Shown here: positions 16,867-26,091 of the stretch, piece after piece
Position numbering within the stretch: the first letter of the stretch is position 1
How the letters are laid out: each line of letters begins with the position of its first letter
Assembly: GCF_013031245.1 (NCBI RefSeq)
Contig: NZ_WPZL01000001.1
Coordinates: forward strand, 62,001 to 126,000
DNA length: 64,000 nucleotides
Origin: Ruegeria lacuscaerulensis
GTDB lineage: Bacteria > Pseudomonadota > Alphaproteobacteria > Rhodobacterales > Rhodobacteraceae
Direction: 5' to 3'
The notes under the pieces: generated by a model
Told to the model about the DNA's origin: nothing
Database searches by the model: none
Seen by the model: only the letters and a program-made list of their open reading frames with translations
Translations under genes and position numbers: made by a program

Positions 16867-18687
16867 ATGGCAAAACCCGCCTCAGCCAGTCCAGCAAACA
16901 AACCCGCACCAGGTGCCGCCGAAGAGCGCGCCGGATCCCGGAAAATAGGCGTTCTGGCGTCGCTGTGGCCCTTTATGAAGCCGTATCGGTTGCTGATGAT
17001 CGGTGCGACTCTGGCGCTGGTGCTGACCGCCAGCATGACCCTGACATTGCCCTTGGCCGTACGCCGTGTCGTGGACAACTTCCGCATCGAAGATGGCGTG
17101 CTGCTGGATTGGTACTTTCTGGCCGCGCTGGTTATTGCCGCGATTCTGGCCGTTGGAACCGGCATCCGCTATGCGCTGGTGACCCGCCTTGGTGAGCGTG
17201 TGGTTGCTGATATCCGCAAGGCGGTGTTCGACCGCGTCATCGGGATGAGTCCGGAATTCTACGAACGCATCATGACCGGAGAGGTTTTGAGTCGGATCAC
17301 CACTGACACAACGCTGATCCAGTCGGTGCTGGGGTCCTCTGTATCGATCGCGCTGCGTAATCTGCTGATGTTCCTTGGCGGGCTGGTACTGATGCTGCTG
17401 ACTTCGGCCAAGCTGACGGGCATGGTGCTGTTGCTGATCCCACTGGTTGTTGTGCCGATTCTGGTTCTGGGACGCCGTCTGCGGGTGATCAGCCGGGAAA
17501 ACCAGGACTGGATCGCGGCTTCGTCCGGCAACGCGGGCGAGGCGCTGGGCGCGGTTCAAACCGTGCAGGCCTTCACGCATGAACAAGCCAGCCGCAAACA
17601 GTTCGGTGACATGACCGAAACGTCCTATGTTGTGTCTTTGCGTCGCATCCAAACCCGCGCGGTTCTGACCGTCATCGTGATTTTTCTGGTTTTTTCCGGC
17701 ATCGTTGGTGTGCTGTGGATGGGCGCGAATGACGTCCGCAATGGCGTGATGACCGAGGGCGTTCTGATTCAGTTCGTGATCTACTCTATCATCATGGCGG
17801 GGTCCGTCGCGGCCCTGTCGGAGATCTGGAGCGAGCTGCAACGCGCCGCGGGCGCGACTGAGCGTCTGGTGGAGTTATTGAACGCTCAGGACACCGTGAA
17901 CGATCCGGTAAAAGCCAAGGAACTGCCCGCGCCTGTGCGCGGCGAGATCCGCTTTGACGACGTTACTTTCCGCTATCCGTCGCGACCCGATACCGTGGCA
18001 CTGGAACACCTGACATTGCAGGTCAATCCCGGAGAAACCATTGCCTTTGTCGGCCCTTCGGGGGCAGGCAAGACAACTGTCATCCAGATGATCCAGCGGT
18101 TTTACGATCCGGATGCGGGGCAGGTCAGTCTGGATGGCGTCGATCTGCGCGATCTCGACCGCGCCGATTTCCGCAGCCACATGGCGCTGGTGCCGCAGGA
18201 CCCGATCATTTTCGCCGAGTCCGCGCGTGAGAACATCCGCTTTGGCCGTTTGGATGCCACCGATGTCGAGGTCGAAGCCGCCGCCCGTGCCGCCGCCGCG
18301 CATGAATTCATCGCGGCCCTTCCGGAAGGGTATGACAGTTTCGTTGGCGAGCGCGGTGTGATGCTGTCCGGTGGACAAAAGCAACGCATTGCCATCGCCC
18401 GCGCCATCCTGCGAGACGCACCGGTATTGCTGCTGGACGAGGCGACATCGGCACTGGATGCCGAGAGCGAACGCGCCGTACAAGGGGCCGTGGACCAAAT
18501 GCGTGCCGGGCGAACCACGCTGATCGTGGCGCATCGGCTGGCGACGGTCAAAAAGGCCGACAGAATCGTCGTGATGGAAGCTGGTCAGATCGTGGCGCAA
18601 GGTACACATGACGACCTGGTGGCGCAGGACGGTCTGTATGCCAGACTAGCCCGCCTTCAGTTTACGGATGGCATAGCAGCCGAGTGA
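16867..18687 (+). CDS. ABC exporter with fused membrane and ATPase domains (MsbA/ABCB type)
   Basis: The 606-residue half-transporter works as a homodimer or with a partner. Six membrane segments lie in residues 35-320, beginning with LLMIGATLALVLTASMTLTL. The nucleotide-binding domain follows at about 355-600: Walker A GPSGAGKTT near 396, Q-loop LVPQDPIIF, signature LSGGQKQR near 500, Walker B VLLLDEATSALD near 520 and H-loop VAHRLATVKKADRI. The MsbA/LmrA class moves lipids or drugs out of the cytoplasm; the substrate here cannot be told from sequence. An alanine- and proline-rich N-terminus of about 25 residues precedes the first helix. It is monocistronic as far as I can see. Confidence 0.92.
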   Translation: MAKPASASPANKPAPGAAEERAGSRKIGVLASLWPFMKPYRLLMIGATLALVLTASMTLTLPLAVRRVVDNFRIEDGVLLDWYFLAALVIAAILAVGTGIRYALVTRLGERVVADIRKAVFDRVIGMSPEFYERIMTGEVLSRITTDTTLIQSVLGSSVSIALRNLLMFLGGLVLMLLTSAKLTGMVLLLIPLVVVPILVLGRRLRVISRENQDWIAASSGNAGEALGAVQTVQAFTHEQASRKQFGDMTETSYVVSLRRIQTRAVLTVIVIFLVFSGIVGVLWMGANDVRNGVMTEGVLIQFVIYSIIMAGSVAALSEIWSELQRAAGATERLVELLNAQDTVNDPVKAKELPAPVRGEIRFDDVTFRYPSRPDTVALEHLTLQVNPGETIAFVGPSGAGKTTVIQMIQRFYDPDAGQVSLDGVDLRDLDRADFRSHMALVPQDPIIFAESARENIRFGRLDATDVEVEAAARAAAAHEFIAALPEGYDSFVGERGVMLSGGQKQRIAIARAILRDAPVLLLDEATSALDAESERAVQGAVDQMRAGRTTLIVAHRLATVKKADRIVVMEAGQIVAQGTHDDLVAQDGLYARLARLQFTDGIAAE

Positions 18688-18843
18688 TCTGACGTGGCGG
18701 CAAATAATATCACTCCGTAGCGTAATTCTACCCCTTAGTGTACATCGTCGCTAAGCCCTTTCTTGAACATGCGCGGTTTTGCTTCCATCTTGGCGAGGAA
18801 CGTAAACCTGTGCTGGACACGGGAGAGATAAGGGAGGATCCAC

Positions 18844-20733
18844 ATGGCCTTTGTGGGATTGGAAGACAAGGCAAGAATTGAGCAGGAAATGACGTGGGAA
18901 GATCGGGACGTTCCGGTTACGCTCCACCAGCTTCTGTCTCGTACCGCGTGTAAATTCCCGAACAGCAATGCCATCAGTTTTCAGCTTTTATCCGGTCCGA
19001 CAGACAAGGCCGAAACTCTGACCTGGTCCGAACTGCTGAGTAAGGTCAATCAGGCCGCCAACCTGTTCCGGTCGCTGGGAATCGGTGAAAAGGATGTTGT
19101 GGCCTATGTGCTGCCCAATTGTAACGAGACACTGATCACCATGATGGGCGGTGCGGTCGCAGGCATCGTCAATCCGATCAACCCGCTGCTGGAAGCCGAG
19201 CAGATCGCGGCCATCCTGCGTGAGACCGGGGCCAAGGCTGTCGTGACGCTCAAGTCATTTCCCAAGACTGATGTCGCGCAAAAAGTCGAAGAAGCAGTGC
19301 GCCACGCGCCCAAGGTCAATACTATCCTGGAAATTGACCTGAACCGATATCTGACACCACCGAAATCCTGGCTGGTGCCATTCCTGCGCCCCAAGATGGG
19401 CGACAAGGAGCATCTGGCCCATGCGGATTACAAGAATTTCAATCAGGAACTGGCCAAACAACCTACAACACTTACTTTCGAGGACAGCAAAGAAGACCGC
19501 GTGGCCTGCTATTTCCACACCGGCGGCACGACCGGTATGCCGAAGGTTGCGCAGCATAAATACTCGGGCCTGATCTACAACGGATGGCTGGGTAACACGC
19601 TGCTGTTCACCGAAGAAGACGTGATCATGTGTCCGTTGCCGATGTTCCACGTCTTTGCTGTCCACGTGATCGTGATGGCGGCTGTGTCGTCGGGCGCGCA
19701 TGTGGTTTTCCCAACACCTGCAGGGTATCGCGGTGACGGCGTGTTCGACAATTTCTGGAAGCTGATCGAGCGCTGGAAAGTAAGCTTCATCATCACTGTT
19801 CCTACCGCAATCGCCGCCAAGATGCAGCGCCCGGTGGATGCGGATATATCCAGTGTGAAGACGGCTTTCTCCGGCTCCGCCCCTTTGCCGGTCGAATTGT
19901 TCCGTCGGTTTGAAGAAGCGACCGGCGTGACCATCGTTGAAGGTTATGGCTTGACCGAGGCGACCTGTCTGGTGTCCTGCAACCCGGTGGATGGCGAAAA
20001 GAAAATTGGCTCAATCGGGATTCCGTTCCCGTATACGGATGTAAAGATCCTGCAGAACGGACCGGATGGTCCCAAGGAATGCAGCTCGGACGAGATTGGC
20101 GAAATCTGCATCTCGAACCCCGGTGTTTATGCGGGCAATACCTATACCGAGACCGACAAGAATGCAGACCTGTACCACTATGACAAATACCTGCGCACGG
20201 GCGATCTGGGCCGGTTTGACGAGGATGGCTACCTGTGGATTACCGGGCGCGCCAAAGACCTGATTATTCGCGGTGGCCACAATATCGACCCTGCCGAGAT
20301 TGAAGAAGCCTTGCTGGGCCACGAAGCGGTTGCCTTCGCCGGCGCCATTGGCCAGCCGGACGCTTATTCGGGTGAAGTGCCCTGCGCTTTTGTCGAACTG
20401 GTGGAGGGTGCCAGTGTAACCGAGAAAGAGCTGATGGAGTACTGTGGCGTGCATGTCCATGAACGTGCAGCGCAACCCAAGCACATGACCATTCTCGACG
20501 AGTTGCCCAAGACAGCGGTTGGAAAGGTCTTCAAACCAGAACTGCGCAAGCAGGCGATCACCCGCATTTATAACGGGGCTCTGCAAGAGGCCGGTGTAGA
20601 TGCCCGTGTCATTTCAGTGATCGACGACAAGAAACGCGGACTCGTTGCGCAGCTTGACGCGAACGGTTCCTCAGACGACGATGTCAGCAAAGTGCTGGGA
20701 TCGTTCACCCGGCCATGGGAGTGGGCTGCCTGA
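18844..20733 (+). CDS. Acyl-CoA synthetase (AMP-forming)
   Basis: The enzyme activates a carboxylic acid to its CoA thioester through an acyl-adenylate. The 629-residue protein has the P-loop motif YFHTGGTTGMPK near 222-233, GYGLTEAT near 366, the hinge block RTGDLGRFDEDGYLWITGRAKD from about 450, and the catalytic lysine in KTAVGKVFKPELR near 560. Length and motifs fit long- or medium-chain fatty acid ligases of Roseobacter type; the chain specificity is unknown. GGGAGGATCC precedes the ATG. An alpha/beta hydrolase gene starts 12 bases downstream, suggesting that an ester is hydrolysed and the freed acid activated. Confidence 0.92.
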   Translation: MAFVGLEDKARIEQEMTWEDRDVPVTLHQLLSRTACKFPNSNAISFQLLSGPTDKAETLTWSELLSKVNQAANLFRSLGIGEKDVVAYVLPNCNETLITMMGGAVAGIVNPINPLLEAEQIAAILRETGAKAVVTLKSFPKTDVAQKVEEAVRHAPKVNTILEIDLNRYLTPPKSWLVPFLRPKMGDKEHLAHADYKNFNQELAKQPTTLTFEDSKEDRVACYFHTGGTTGMPKVAQHKYSGLIYNGWLGNTLLFTEEDVIMCPLPMFHVFAVHVIVMAAVSSGAHVVFPTPAGYRGDGVFDNFWKLIERWKVSFIITVPTAIAAKMQRPVDADISSVKTAFSGSAPLPVELFRRFEEATGVTIVEGYGLTEATCLVSCNPVDGEKKIGSIGIPFPYTDVKILQNGPDGPKECSSDEIGEICISNPGVYAGNTYTETDKNADLYHYDKYLRTGDLGRFDEDGYLWITGRAKDLIIRGGHNIDPAEIEEALLGHEAVAFAGAIGQPDAYSGEVPCAFVELVEGASVTEKELMEYCGVHVHERAAQPKHMTILDELPKTAVGKVFKPELRKQAITRIYNGALQEAGVDARVISVIDDKKRGLVAQLDANGSSDDDVSKVLGSFTRPWEWAA

Positions 20734-20745
20734 CCGGGAGGGTAC

Positions 20746-21669
20746 ATGGATTATGAACGTCTGATTGATGAAGAAACCTGGGCGTTCATAAGACGAACGG
20801 CTGAAAGCTATCCCGAGGATGCAGTCGATTTGTCGATTCAGGATCAACGACGCGTCTATGATGAGATGTGCCGTGACTTTCGCCAACCCCGGCCACAGGG
20901 CGTGGTGACACAGGACAGGTTTGCCGATGGTGTGCCGGTCCGGGTTTACTCCGCCGGAGACCCCACGCGAACCGTCGTCTATTTTCATGGCGGCGGTTTC
21001 GTCGTTGGCGGGCTGGACAGCCACGATGACGTCTGCGCCGAGATTTGTGCGCAAACCGGATACCGGGTCGTCGCTGTTGATTACCGCCTGTGTCCTGAAC
21101 ATGCACACCCTGCGCAGTTTCAGGATAGTTGGACAGCAACAGGTTGGGCCGCTCAGGAATTTGGCGATCCATTGGTTTTGGCGGGTGACAGTGCGGGCGG
21201 CAATCTTGCAGCGGCGGTTGCACATCACGCGCGCGGGCGGCTGAAAAGTATCCTGGGGCAGGTCCTCATCTATCCCGGGCTGGGCGGGGATGCCTCGAAA
21301 GGCTCGTATGTCGAACACGCCCACGCGCCGCTTTTGACGCGGGACGAGATCGTTTTCTATGAAAAGATACGGTGTGGCGGCGACGTACCGCAAAACGACC
21401 CGACTTTTGCACCGCTGCAGGACACCGATTTCTCGGGCCTGCCACTGACCTTGGTCGTGACGGCCGATTGCGATCCGTTGCGCGATGACAGTCCGGCCTA
21501 TTGTGAAAAGATCACCGCGGCGGGCGGGCAGGCGCATTGGATCAATGAGCCTGGCCTTGTGCATGGGTATCTGCGGGCGCGGACCAGCGTGAAACGCGCC
21601 GCCGACAGCTTTGAGCGGATTTCAGTAGCCATCGAGGCGTTGGGCCAGCAGATCTGGCCCTACGACTGA
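20746..21669 (+). CDS. Alpha/beta hydrolase, hormone-sensitive-lipase type esterase
   Basis: The 307-residue cytoplasmic enzyme has the oxyanion-hole motif FHGGGFVVGG near 81-90 and the nucleophile elbow GDSAGG near 147-152. The catalytic Asp lies in TADCDPLRDD near 243 and the catalytic His in GLVHGY near 271. These define the HSL (GDSAG) family of carboxylesterases, which act on short acyl esters. GGGAGG lies before the ATG. The gene is 12 bases behind the acyl-CoA synthetase gene, so the two are probably co-transcribed. It converges with the phosphodiesterase gene, with only 4 bases between the stops. Confidence 0.92.
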   Translation: MDYERLIDEETWAFIRRTAESYPEDAVDLSIQDQRRVYDEMCRDFRQPRPQGVVTQDRFADGVPVRVYSAGDPTRTVVYFHGGGFVVGGLDSHDDVCAEICAQTGYRVVAVDYRLCPEHAHPAQFQDSWTATGWAAQEFGDPLVLAGDSAGGNLAAAVAHHARGRLKSILGQVLIYPGLGGDASKGSYVEHAHAPLLTRDEIVFYEKIRCGGDVPQNDPTFAPLQDTDFSGLPLTLVVTADCDPLRDDSPAYCEKITAAGGQAHWINEPGLVHGYLRARTSVKRAADSFERISVAIEALGQQIWPYD

Positions 21670-21673
21670 ATCG

Positions 21674-22510
21674 TCACTTCAGGAAAGGCGCGGCTTTCAT
21701 CGTCTCGGCGATGGGCGCGCCCATTCGGTTCAGAATTGTTGGAGCAAGCTGTAGCTGCTCGATCACAGCGTCGGCCTCGGGCCCCTCTGCGTCGCCAAAG
21801 TAATACAGCGCCGTTTCCTGCTGCAATTCACCCCGTCCGCCGTGGTGGCCGCGCTCATCCTGCCCGTGATCGGCGGTCACAATGACCTCATACCCCAGTT
21901 GCCGCCAACGCGGAATGAAGGGGGCCAGCATTTCATCCATAACGAAACAGGCGTGGTCCATTTCCTCGCAATCGTGAAAGAACCGATGACCCATGCAATC
22001 CAGTGTGCAAGTGTGCAAAATACCATAATCCAGACCGAAGCGCAGGCAAAGGTTCGTCAGCGTGCCAAAAAGATCGACGTCCGAAGGCGTCATTTGGTTC
22101 ACCTTTCCATAGCCGGTCATGCTGTGGAAACGGCCGTGGTTGATCGTCGCGCTGTCCGGCTCGTCATATTCTACGTCGCGTACATAATCGAACGGGTGGC
22201 GGTTGAAGAATTGCGACCAGTAGCTGTGCGTTACCGCTCCGGTCACACCACCTGCCTCGCGCACCTGGCTGAACACGTCCTTGTGGCTCAGACGAAAGAC
22301 ATTGGCGTTGCCGGTGCAGCCATGTTCCTGCGGTGTGACGCCGGTGTGGATTGAGGCGTAGCAGCTCGCCGAAGTCGAAGGCAGCACCGCGCGGTGCTTC
22401 CACACGCGCGCCTCACCGCTGTCGACCCAGCCTTCGAGATTGCCGAACAGTCGGCGAAAGTTGCGCCATGGAACACCGTCCAGAATGATGAGGAGTAACT
22501 TGCGGTCCAT
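21674..22510 (-). CDS. Type I phosphodiesterase / nucleotide pyrophosphatase family protein
   Basis: The 278-residue protein belongs to the alkaline phosphatase superfamily. Metal and active-site motifs are LLLIILDGVPWRN with Asp11, the nucleophile region LPSTSASCYASIHTG near 43-57, HTCTLDCMGHRF, and TADHGQDERGHHGG near 211-224. There is no signal peptide, so it should act in the cytoplasm. Family members hydrolyse phosphodiesters or phosphonates. The gene lies 160 bases behind an oligopeptide-type ABC operon on the same strand, so its substrate may be what that transporter brings in. The intervening leader is rich in inverted repeats. Confidence 0.85.
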   Translation of the reverse strand: MDRKLLLIILDGVPWRNFRRLFGNLEGWVDSGEARVWKHRAVLPSTSASCYASIHTGVTPQEHGCTGNANVFRLSHKDVFSQVREAGGVTGAVTHSYWSQFFNRHPFDYVRDVEYDEPDSATINHGRFHSMTGYGKVNQMTPSDVDLFGTLTNLCLRFGLDYGILHTCTLDCMGHRFFHDCEEMDHACFVMDEMLAPFIPRWRQLGYEVIVTADHGQDERGHHGGRGELQQETALYYFGDAEGPEADAVIEQLQLAPTILNRMGAPIAETMKAAPFLK

Positions 22511-22550
22511 GTCCTGACCCTTTGACTGAATTCTGCTTCAGGCGACCCTA

Positions 22551-22634
22551 CGGGATTCGTTTTGCAATTGCCGCCAATTCGCGCCCCCAATTGCAAAATC
22601 CCGACACCTGTCATCTGACAAGATGCCGGGATTT
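22551..22634 (-). promoter_or_regulatory. Nested inverted repeats with mutually exclusive stems between the ABC operon and the phosphodiesterase gene
   Basis: Segment B (AAATCCCG at 22596-22603) can pair with C (CGGGATTT at 22627-22634), with an inner CATCT/AGATG helix. It can instead join a longer stem with 22551-22570, in which TTTTGCAATTG (22560-22570) pairs with 22588-22598 and CGGGA with TCCCG. On the minus strand the B:C hairpin is followed by TTTT and may be the operon terminator. The alternative pairing hints at a regulated structure, but this is unproven. Confidence 0.5.
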
Positions 22635-22670
22635 CGTGTTTTCACCAGACAGTCACGGAAAAGGCGGGGA

Positions 22671-24308
22671 TTAATTCCCGGCGCTTTCCATCTTGCGGTG
22701 GGCGACGACCTCTTCCAGCCAGCCCAGATGCATCTCGGGCACCGAGCTGAGCAGCAGGTCGGTATAGTCGTCGAACGGCGGGCTGAGAACCTGGCTCTTG
22801 GGGCCATAGCGGACCACACGCCCCTGATACATCACCGCGATACTGTCACTGATCGCGCGGACCGTTGCCAGATCGTGGGTGATGAACAGATAGGCCACAT
22901 CCTCGATCTTCTGCAGGTCAAGCAACAGCTTGAGGATGCCGTCCGCCACCAATGGATCAAGCGCCGAGGTGACCTCGTCACAGATGATCATCTTAGGCTT
23001 GGCCGCCAGCGACCGCGCGATACAGACACGCTGTTTCTGACCACCGGACAGTTCCGCCGGATAGCGATCCATGAACTTTTCGCCCAGTTCAATCTCGTCC
23101 AGCAGTTCGATGACCCGCTTACGTTTTTCGGCGCCGCGCATGTTGAAGTAAAACTCCAGCGGTCGCCCGATAATCGTGCCAACCGTCTGGCGCGGGTTCA
23201 TCGCCACGTCGGCCATTTGGTAGATCATCTGAAGCTCGCGCAGGTCCTCACGGCTACGCCCGGCCAGATCGGACGAGAGCTTGCGGCCGGCAAATGTGAT
23301 TTCACCATCGCGTGGCGGGAGCAATCCGGTGATCACCCGCGCCAGTGTGGACTTGCCCGAGCCGGATTCCCCCACAACCGCCAGTGTCTGACCGGGGTGC
23401 AGTTCCACATTGACGTTGTGCAGCACGTCGAAGTTGAGACCCTTGTAGCGCGCGGTGATACCGTCAACGCTCAGCACTGCTTCCGGTGTGGGCTTTTTCT
23501 CTTCGTGCTCGATCGAACGCACCGAGACCAGTGCCTTGGTGTATTCTTCCTGCGGGTTGTTGATGATCTGATCGGTGTTGCCGTATTCGACCGTATTACC
23601 CATCCGCAGAACCATGATGTCGTCGCTCACCTGCGCAACGACCGCCAGATCGTGCGTGATGTAGAGCGCGGCAACGCCGGTGTCTGCGATGGCCTCTTTG
23701 ATGGCCATCAGAACGTCGATCTGTGTGGTCACGTCAAGCGCTGTGGTGGGTTCGTCGAACACCACCAGATCAGGCTCGGGGCACAGCGCCAGCGCGGTCA
23801 TGCAGCGCTGAAGCTGACCGCCCGAGACCTGGTGCGGATAGCGATCACCGATATTGTCCGGATCAGGCAGACCCAGCTTGGCGAACAGTTCACGCGCACG
23901 TGCTTCGGCCTCTTTGCGGCTGAACTTTTTCTGTTCGACCGCTGCCTCGACCACCTGATCCATGATCTTTTTGGCCGGGTTGAAAGACGCTGCCGCGGAT
24001 TGCGAGACATATGTGACCTCACCGCCACGCAGCTTGCGGATGTCGCCGTAGGACGTCTTCAGGATGTCCCGTCCATTTACCCAGACTTCACCGCCGGTGA
24101 TTTCCACACCTCCCCGGCCATAGGCCATCGAGGCCAGGCCGATGGTGGATTTACCGGCCCCGGACTCACCGATCAGCCCAAGCACCTTGCCGCGTTCGAG
24201 GTCAAAGCTGACTCCGTGCACGATTTCGATGTCATGGGGTTTCTCACCCGGTGGGTACACGGTCGCGCCGATCTTGAGGTCGCGGACCTTGAGAAGGGTA
24301 TCACTCAT
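22671..24308 (-). CDS. Oligopeptide/dipeptide ABC transporter, two fused ATP-binding domains (DppD-DppF type)
   Basis: The 545-residue protein contains both ATPases of a peptide-type importer in one chain. Domain 1 has Walker A GESGAGKST at 47-55, signature VSGGQLQR and Walker B DLVVFDEPTTALD. Domain 2 has Walker A GESGSGKST near 316, signature LSGGQKQR near 419 and Walker B KMIICDEVTSALD. The fusion is common in alphaproteobacteria. It overlaps the permease gene upstream by 4 bases and closes the transporter operon. The second half keeps the usual MDRYPAELSGGQ block. Confidence 0.94.
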   Translation of the reverse strand: MSDTLLKVRDLKIGATVYPPGEKPHDIEIVHGVSFDLERGKVLGLIGESGAGKSTIGLASMAYGRGGVEITGGEVWVNGRDILKTSYGDIRKLRGGEVTYVSQSAAASFNPAKKIMDQVVEAAVEQKKFSRKEAEARARELFAKLGLPDPDNIGDRYPHQVSGGQLQRCMTALALCPEPDLVVFDEPTTALDVTTQIDVLMAIKEAIADTGVAALYITHDLAVVAQVSDDIMVLRMGNTVEYGNTDQIINNPQEEYTKALVSVRSIEHEEKKPTPEAVLSVDGITARYKGLNFDVLHNVNVELHPGQTLAVVGESGSGKSTLARVITGLLPPRDGEITFAGRKLSSDLAGRSREDLRELQMIYQMADVAMNPRQTVGTIIGRPLEFYFNMRGAEKRKRVIELLDEIELGEKFMDRYPAELSGGQKQRVCIARSLAAKPKMIICDEVTSALDPLVADGILKLLLDLQKIEDVAYLFITHDLATVRAISDSIAVMYQGRVVRYGPKSQVLSPPFDDYTDLLLSSVPEMHLGWLEEVVAHRKMESAGN

Positions 24309-25123
24309 CCCCGGCCTCCTTTCAGCGATGTGGTACGGTTCAGGACCCAGTCAGCCACGAGGTTGACCGAGATGGCCAGCGTTGCGATGGCCACAGCGGG
24401 GTACAGTGCCGCGCCGATGCCGTAGACGATACCGTCCTTGTTTTCCTTCACGATGCCGCCCCAGTCCGCCAGCGGCGGCTGAACGCCCAGTCCAAGGAAG
24501 GACAGGGTCGAGATGAACAGGACCATGAAGATAAACCGCAGACCAAACTCGGCCACCAGCGGTGACAGGGCGTTGGGCAGGATTTCCCGAAAAATGATCC
24601 AGACCCGGCCCTCGCCGCGTAATTTGGCAGCCTCGACATAGTCCATCACGTTGATGTCCACGGCGACGGATCGCGACAGACGATAAGGGCGCGTGGCATC
24701 CAACAGACCCATCACCAGTATCAGGATCGGGATGGTCACCGGAACAATCGCCAGGATGACCAGCGCAAGGATCAGGGTGGGGATCGACATGATCAGGTCA
24801 ACCGTACGGCTGAGTACCTGATCGGCCCATCCGCCGAGCACTGCCGCCAGCAGGCCCAAAGAGGTGCCGGTGACAAAGCTGAGGATCGTGGCCGCGGCCG
24901 CGATGAAGATAGTCGTGCGCCCGCCATAGATCATTCGGGTCAGCAGGTCGCGACCGATATTGTCAGTGCCCAGCAGATGTTCGGCGCTCGAAGGCTCCCA
25001 CACGTCGCCGACCACTTCGGCCATGCCATAGGGCGCAATCAACGGGGCGGTGAAAGCCACAATGAAATAGAGCCCGGTGAAAAACAGACCGATCATTGCC
25101 GAAATAGGGATATTCTTCATCAT
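24305..25123 (-). CDS. Oligopeptide/dipeptide ABC transporter permease (DppC type)
   Basis: The 272-residue membrane protein begins with a short cytoplasmic tail and helix (IGLFFTGLYFIVAFTAPLIA). A periplasmic loop containing EHLLGTDNIGRDLLTRMIYG, a hallmark of DppC/OppC permeases, follows. The EAA loop is DYVEAAKLRGEGRVWIIFRE. The overlap with both neighbours (4 bases each) shows strict co-translation. It pairs with the DppB-type permease to form the channel. Confidence 0.94.
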   Translation of the reverse strand: MMKNIPISAMIGLFFTGLYFIVAFTAPLIAPYGMAEVVGDVWEPSSAEHLLGTDNIGRDLLTRMIYGGRTTIFIAAAATILSFVTGTSLGLLAAVLGGWADQVLSRTVDLIMSIPTLILALVILAIVPVTIPILILVMGLLDATRPYRLSRSVAVDINVMDYVEAAKLRGEGRVWIIFREILPNALSPLVAEFGLRFIFMVLFISTLSFLGLGVQPPLADWGGIVKENKDGIVYGIGAALYPAVAIATLAISVNLVADWVLNRTTSLKGGRG

Positions 25124-26076
25124 TTCGGATGCCTCAGTCTCGGGTTGGCAAGGATCGACACGATGTCGGCAACCATGTTCAGGCCGATATAGACCGCGGC
25201 AAAAACGACGCCGCAGGCCAGAACAACCGGCACGTCGCGCTTGGTCACCGAATCCACCAGGTATTGGCCCATGCCGGGATAGACGAACACCACCTCGACG
25301 ACCACGACGCCCACGACCAGATAGGCCAGGTTCAGCATGACAACGTTAACGATGGGTGAAATGGCATTGGGAAACGCGTGCCGCGCGATGACCTGAAATG
25401 TGGTCAGCCCCTTCAATTCAGCGGTCTCGATATAGGCCGATTGCATAAGGTTCAAAATCGCCGCGCGCGTCATTCGCATCATTTGGGCCAGCACCACGAG
25501 CGTCAGCACGAAAGCAGGCAGAGTGATCGCATAGAGCTTTTGACCAAAGGACATCGAGTCATTGATCATCGCCAGCGAGGAAAACCATCCCAGTTTTACC
25601 GAGATGAAATACACCACCACATAGCCGATCAGAAATTCCGGTATCGATACGGTCGTGAGCGTGATGGCAGAGATCAGTTTATCCGGCCAGCGGTTGCGGA
25701 ACCGGACCGCCAACAGGCCCAGAAAAATGGCAAGCGGAACCGACACGATCGCTGCGGCGCAGGCCAGGAACAGAGTGTTGCCCAAGCGTTTGCCTATACT
25801 TTCCGCGATGTCGAGTTTGTTTGTTAGTGACTGACCAAGGTCGCCCTGTAAAATACCACCCAGCCATTCGAAATAGCGGGTCAGGGCGGGGCGATCTAGG
25901 CCCATTTCCTCGCGCAAGTTTGCCAGCGACTCAGGGGTTGCAGATTGGCCAAGAACCGCTTGCGCAGCGTCCCCTGGCAGGGCTTCGGTGAGGCCGAAAA
26001 TCAGAGCCGATGCACCGAAGAGAAGCAGGATTCCCAGCGCAAAGCGCTGGGAAACCAGTTTGATGATAGGATGCAT
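25120..26076 (-). CDS. Oligopeptide/dipeptide ABC transporter permease (DppB type)
   Basis: The 318-residue membrane protein starts with the helix FALGILLLFGASALIFGLTE. It shows the DppB periplasmic features: GLDRPALTRYFEWLGGILQG, then DLGQSLTNKLDIAESI. The EAA region reads YIETAELKGLTTFQVIARHA. It starts 15 bases after the binding-protein gene and overlaps the DppC-type gene by 4 bases. Confidence 0.94.
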   Translation of the reverse strand: MHPIIKLVSQRFALGILLLFGASALIFGLTEALPGDAAQAVLGQSATPESLANLREEMGLDRPALTRYFEWLGGILQGDLGQSLTNKLDIAESIGKRLGNTLFLACAAAIVSVPLAIFLGLLAVRFRNRWPDKLISAITLTTVSIPEFLIGYVVVYFISVKLGWFSSLAMINDSMSFGQKLYAITLPAFVLTLVVLAQMMRMTRAAILNLMQSAYIETAELKGLTTFQVIARHAFPNAISPIVNVVMLNLAYLVVGVVVVEVVFVYPGMGQYLVDSVTKRDVPVVLACGVVFAAVYIGLNMVADIVSILANPRLRHPK

Positions 26077-26091
26077 GATCCGTGGCCCGTT

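Noticed and set aside
22623..24425. A 600-codon open frame on the plus strand opposite the fused peptide-ABC ATPase gene
   Set aside because: Its length comes from high GC and codon bias on the other strand. The translation has no family motifs, while the opposite strand has complete duplicated ATPase motifs.
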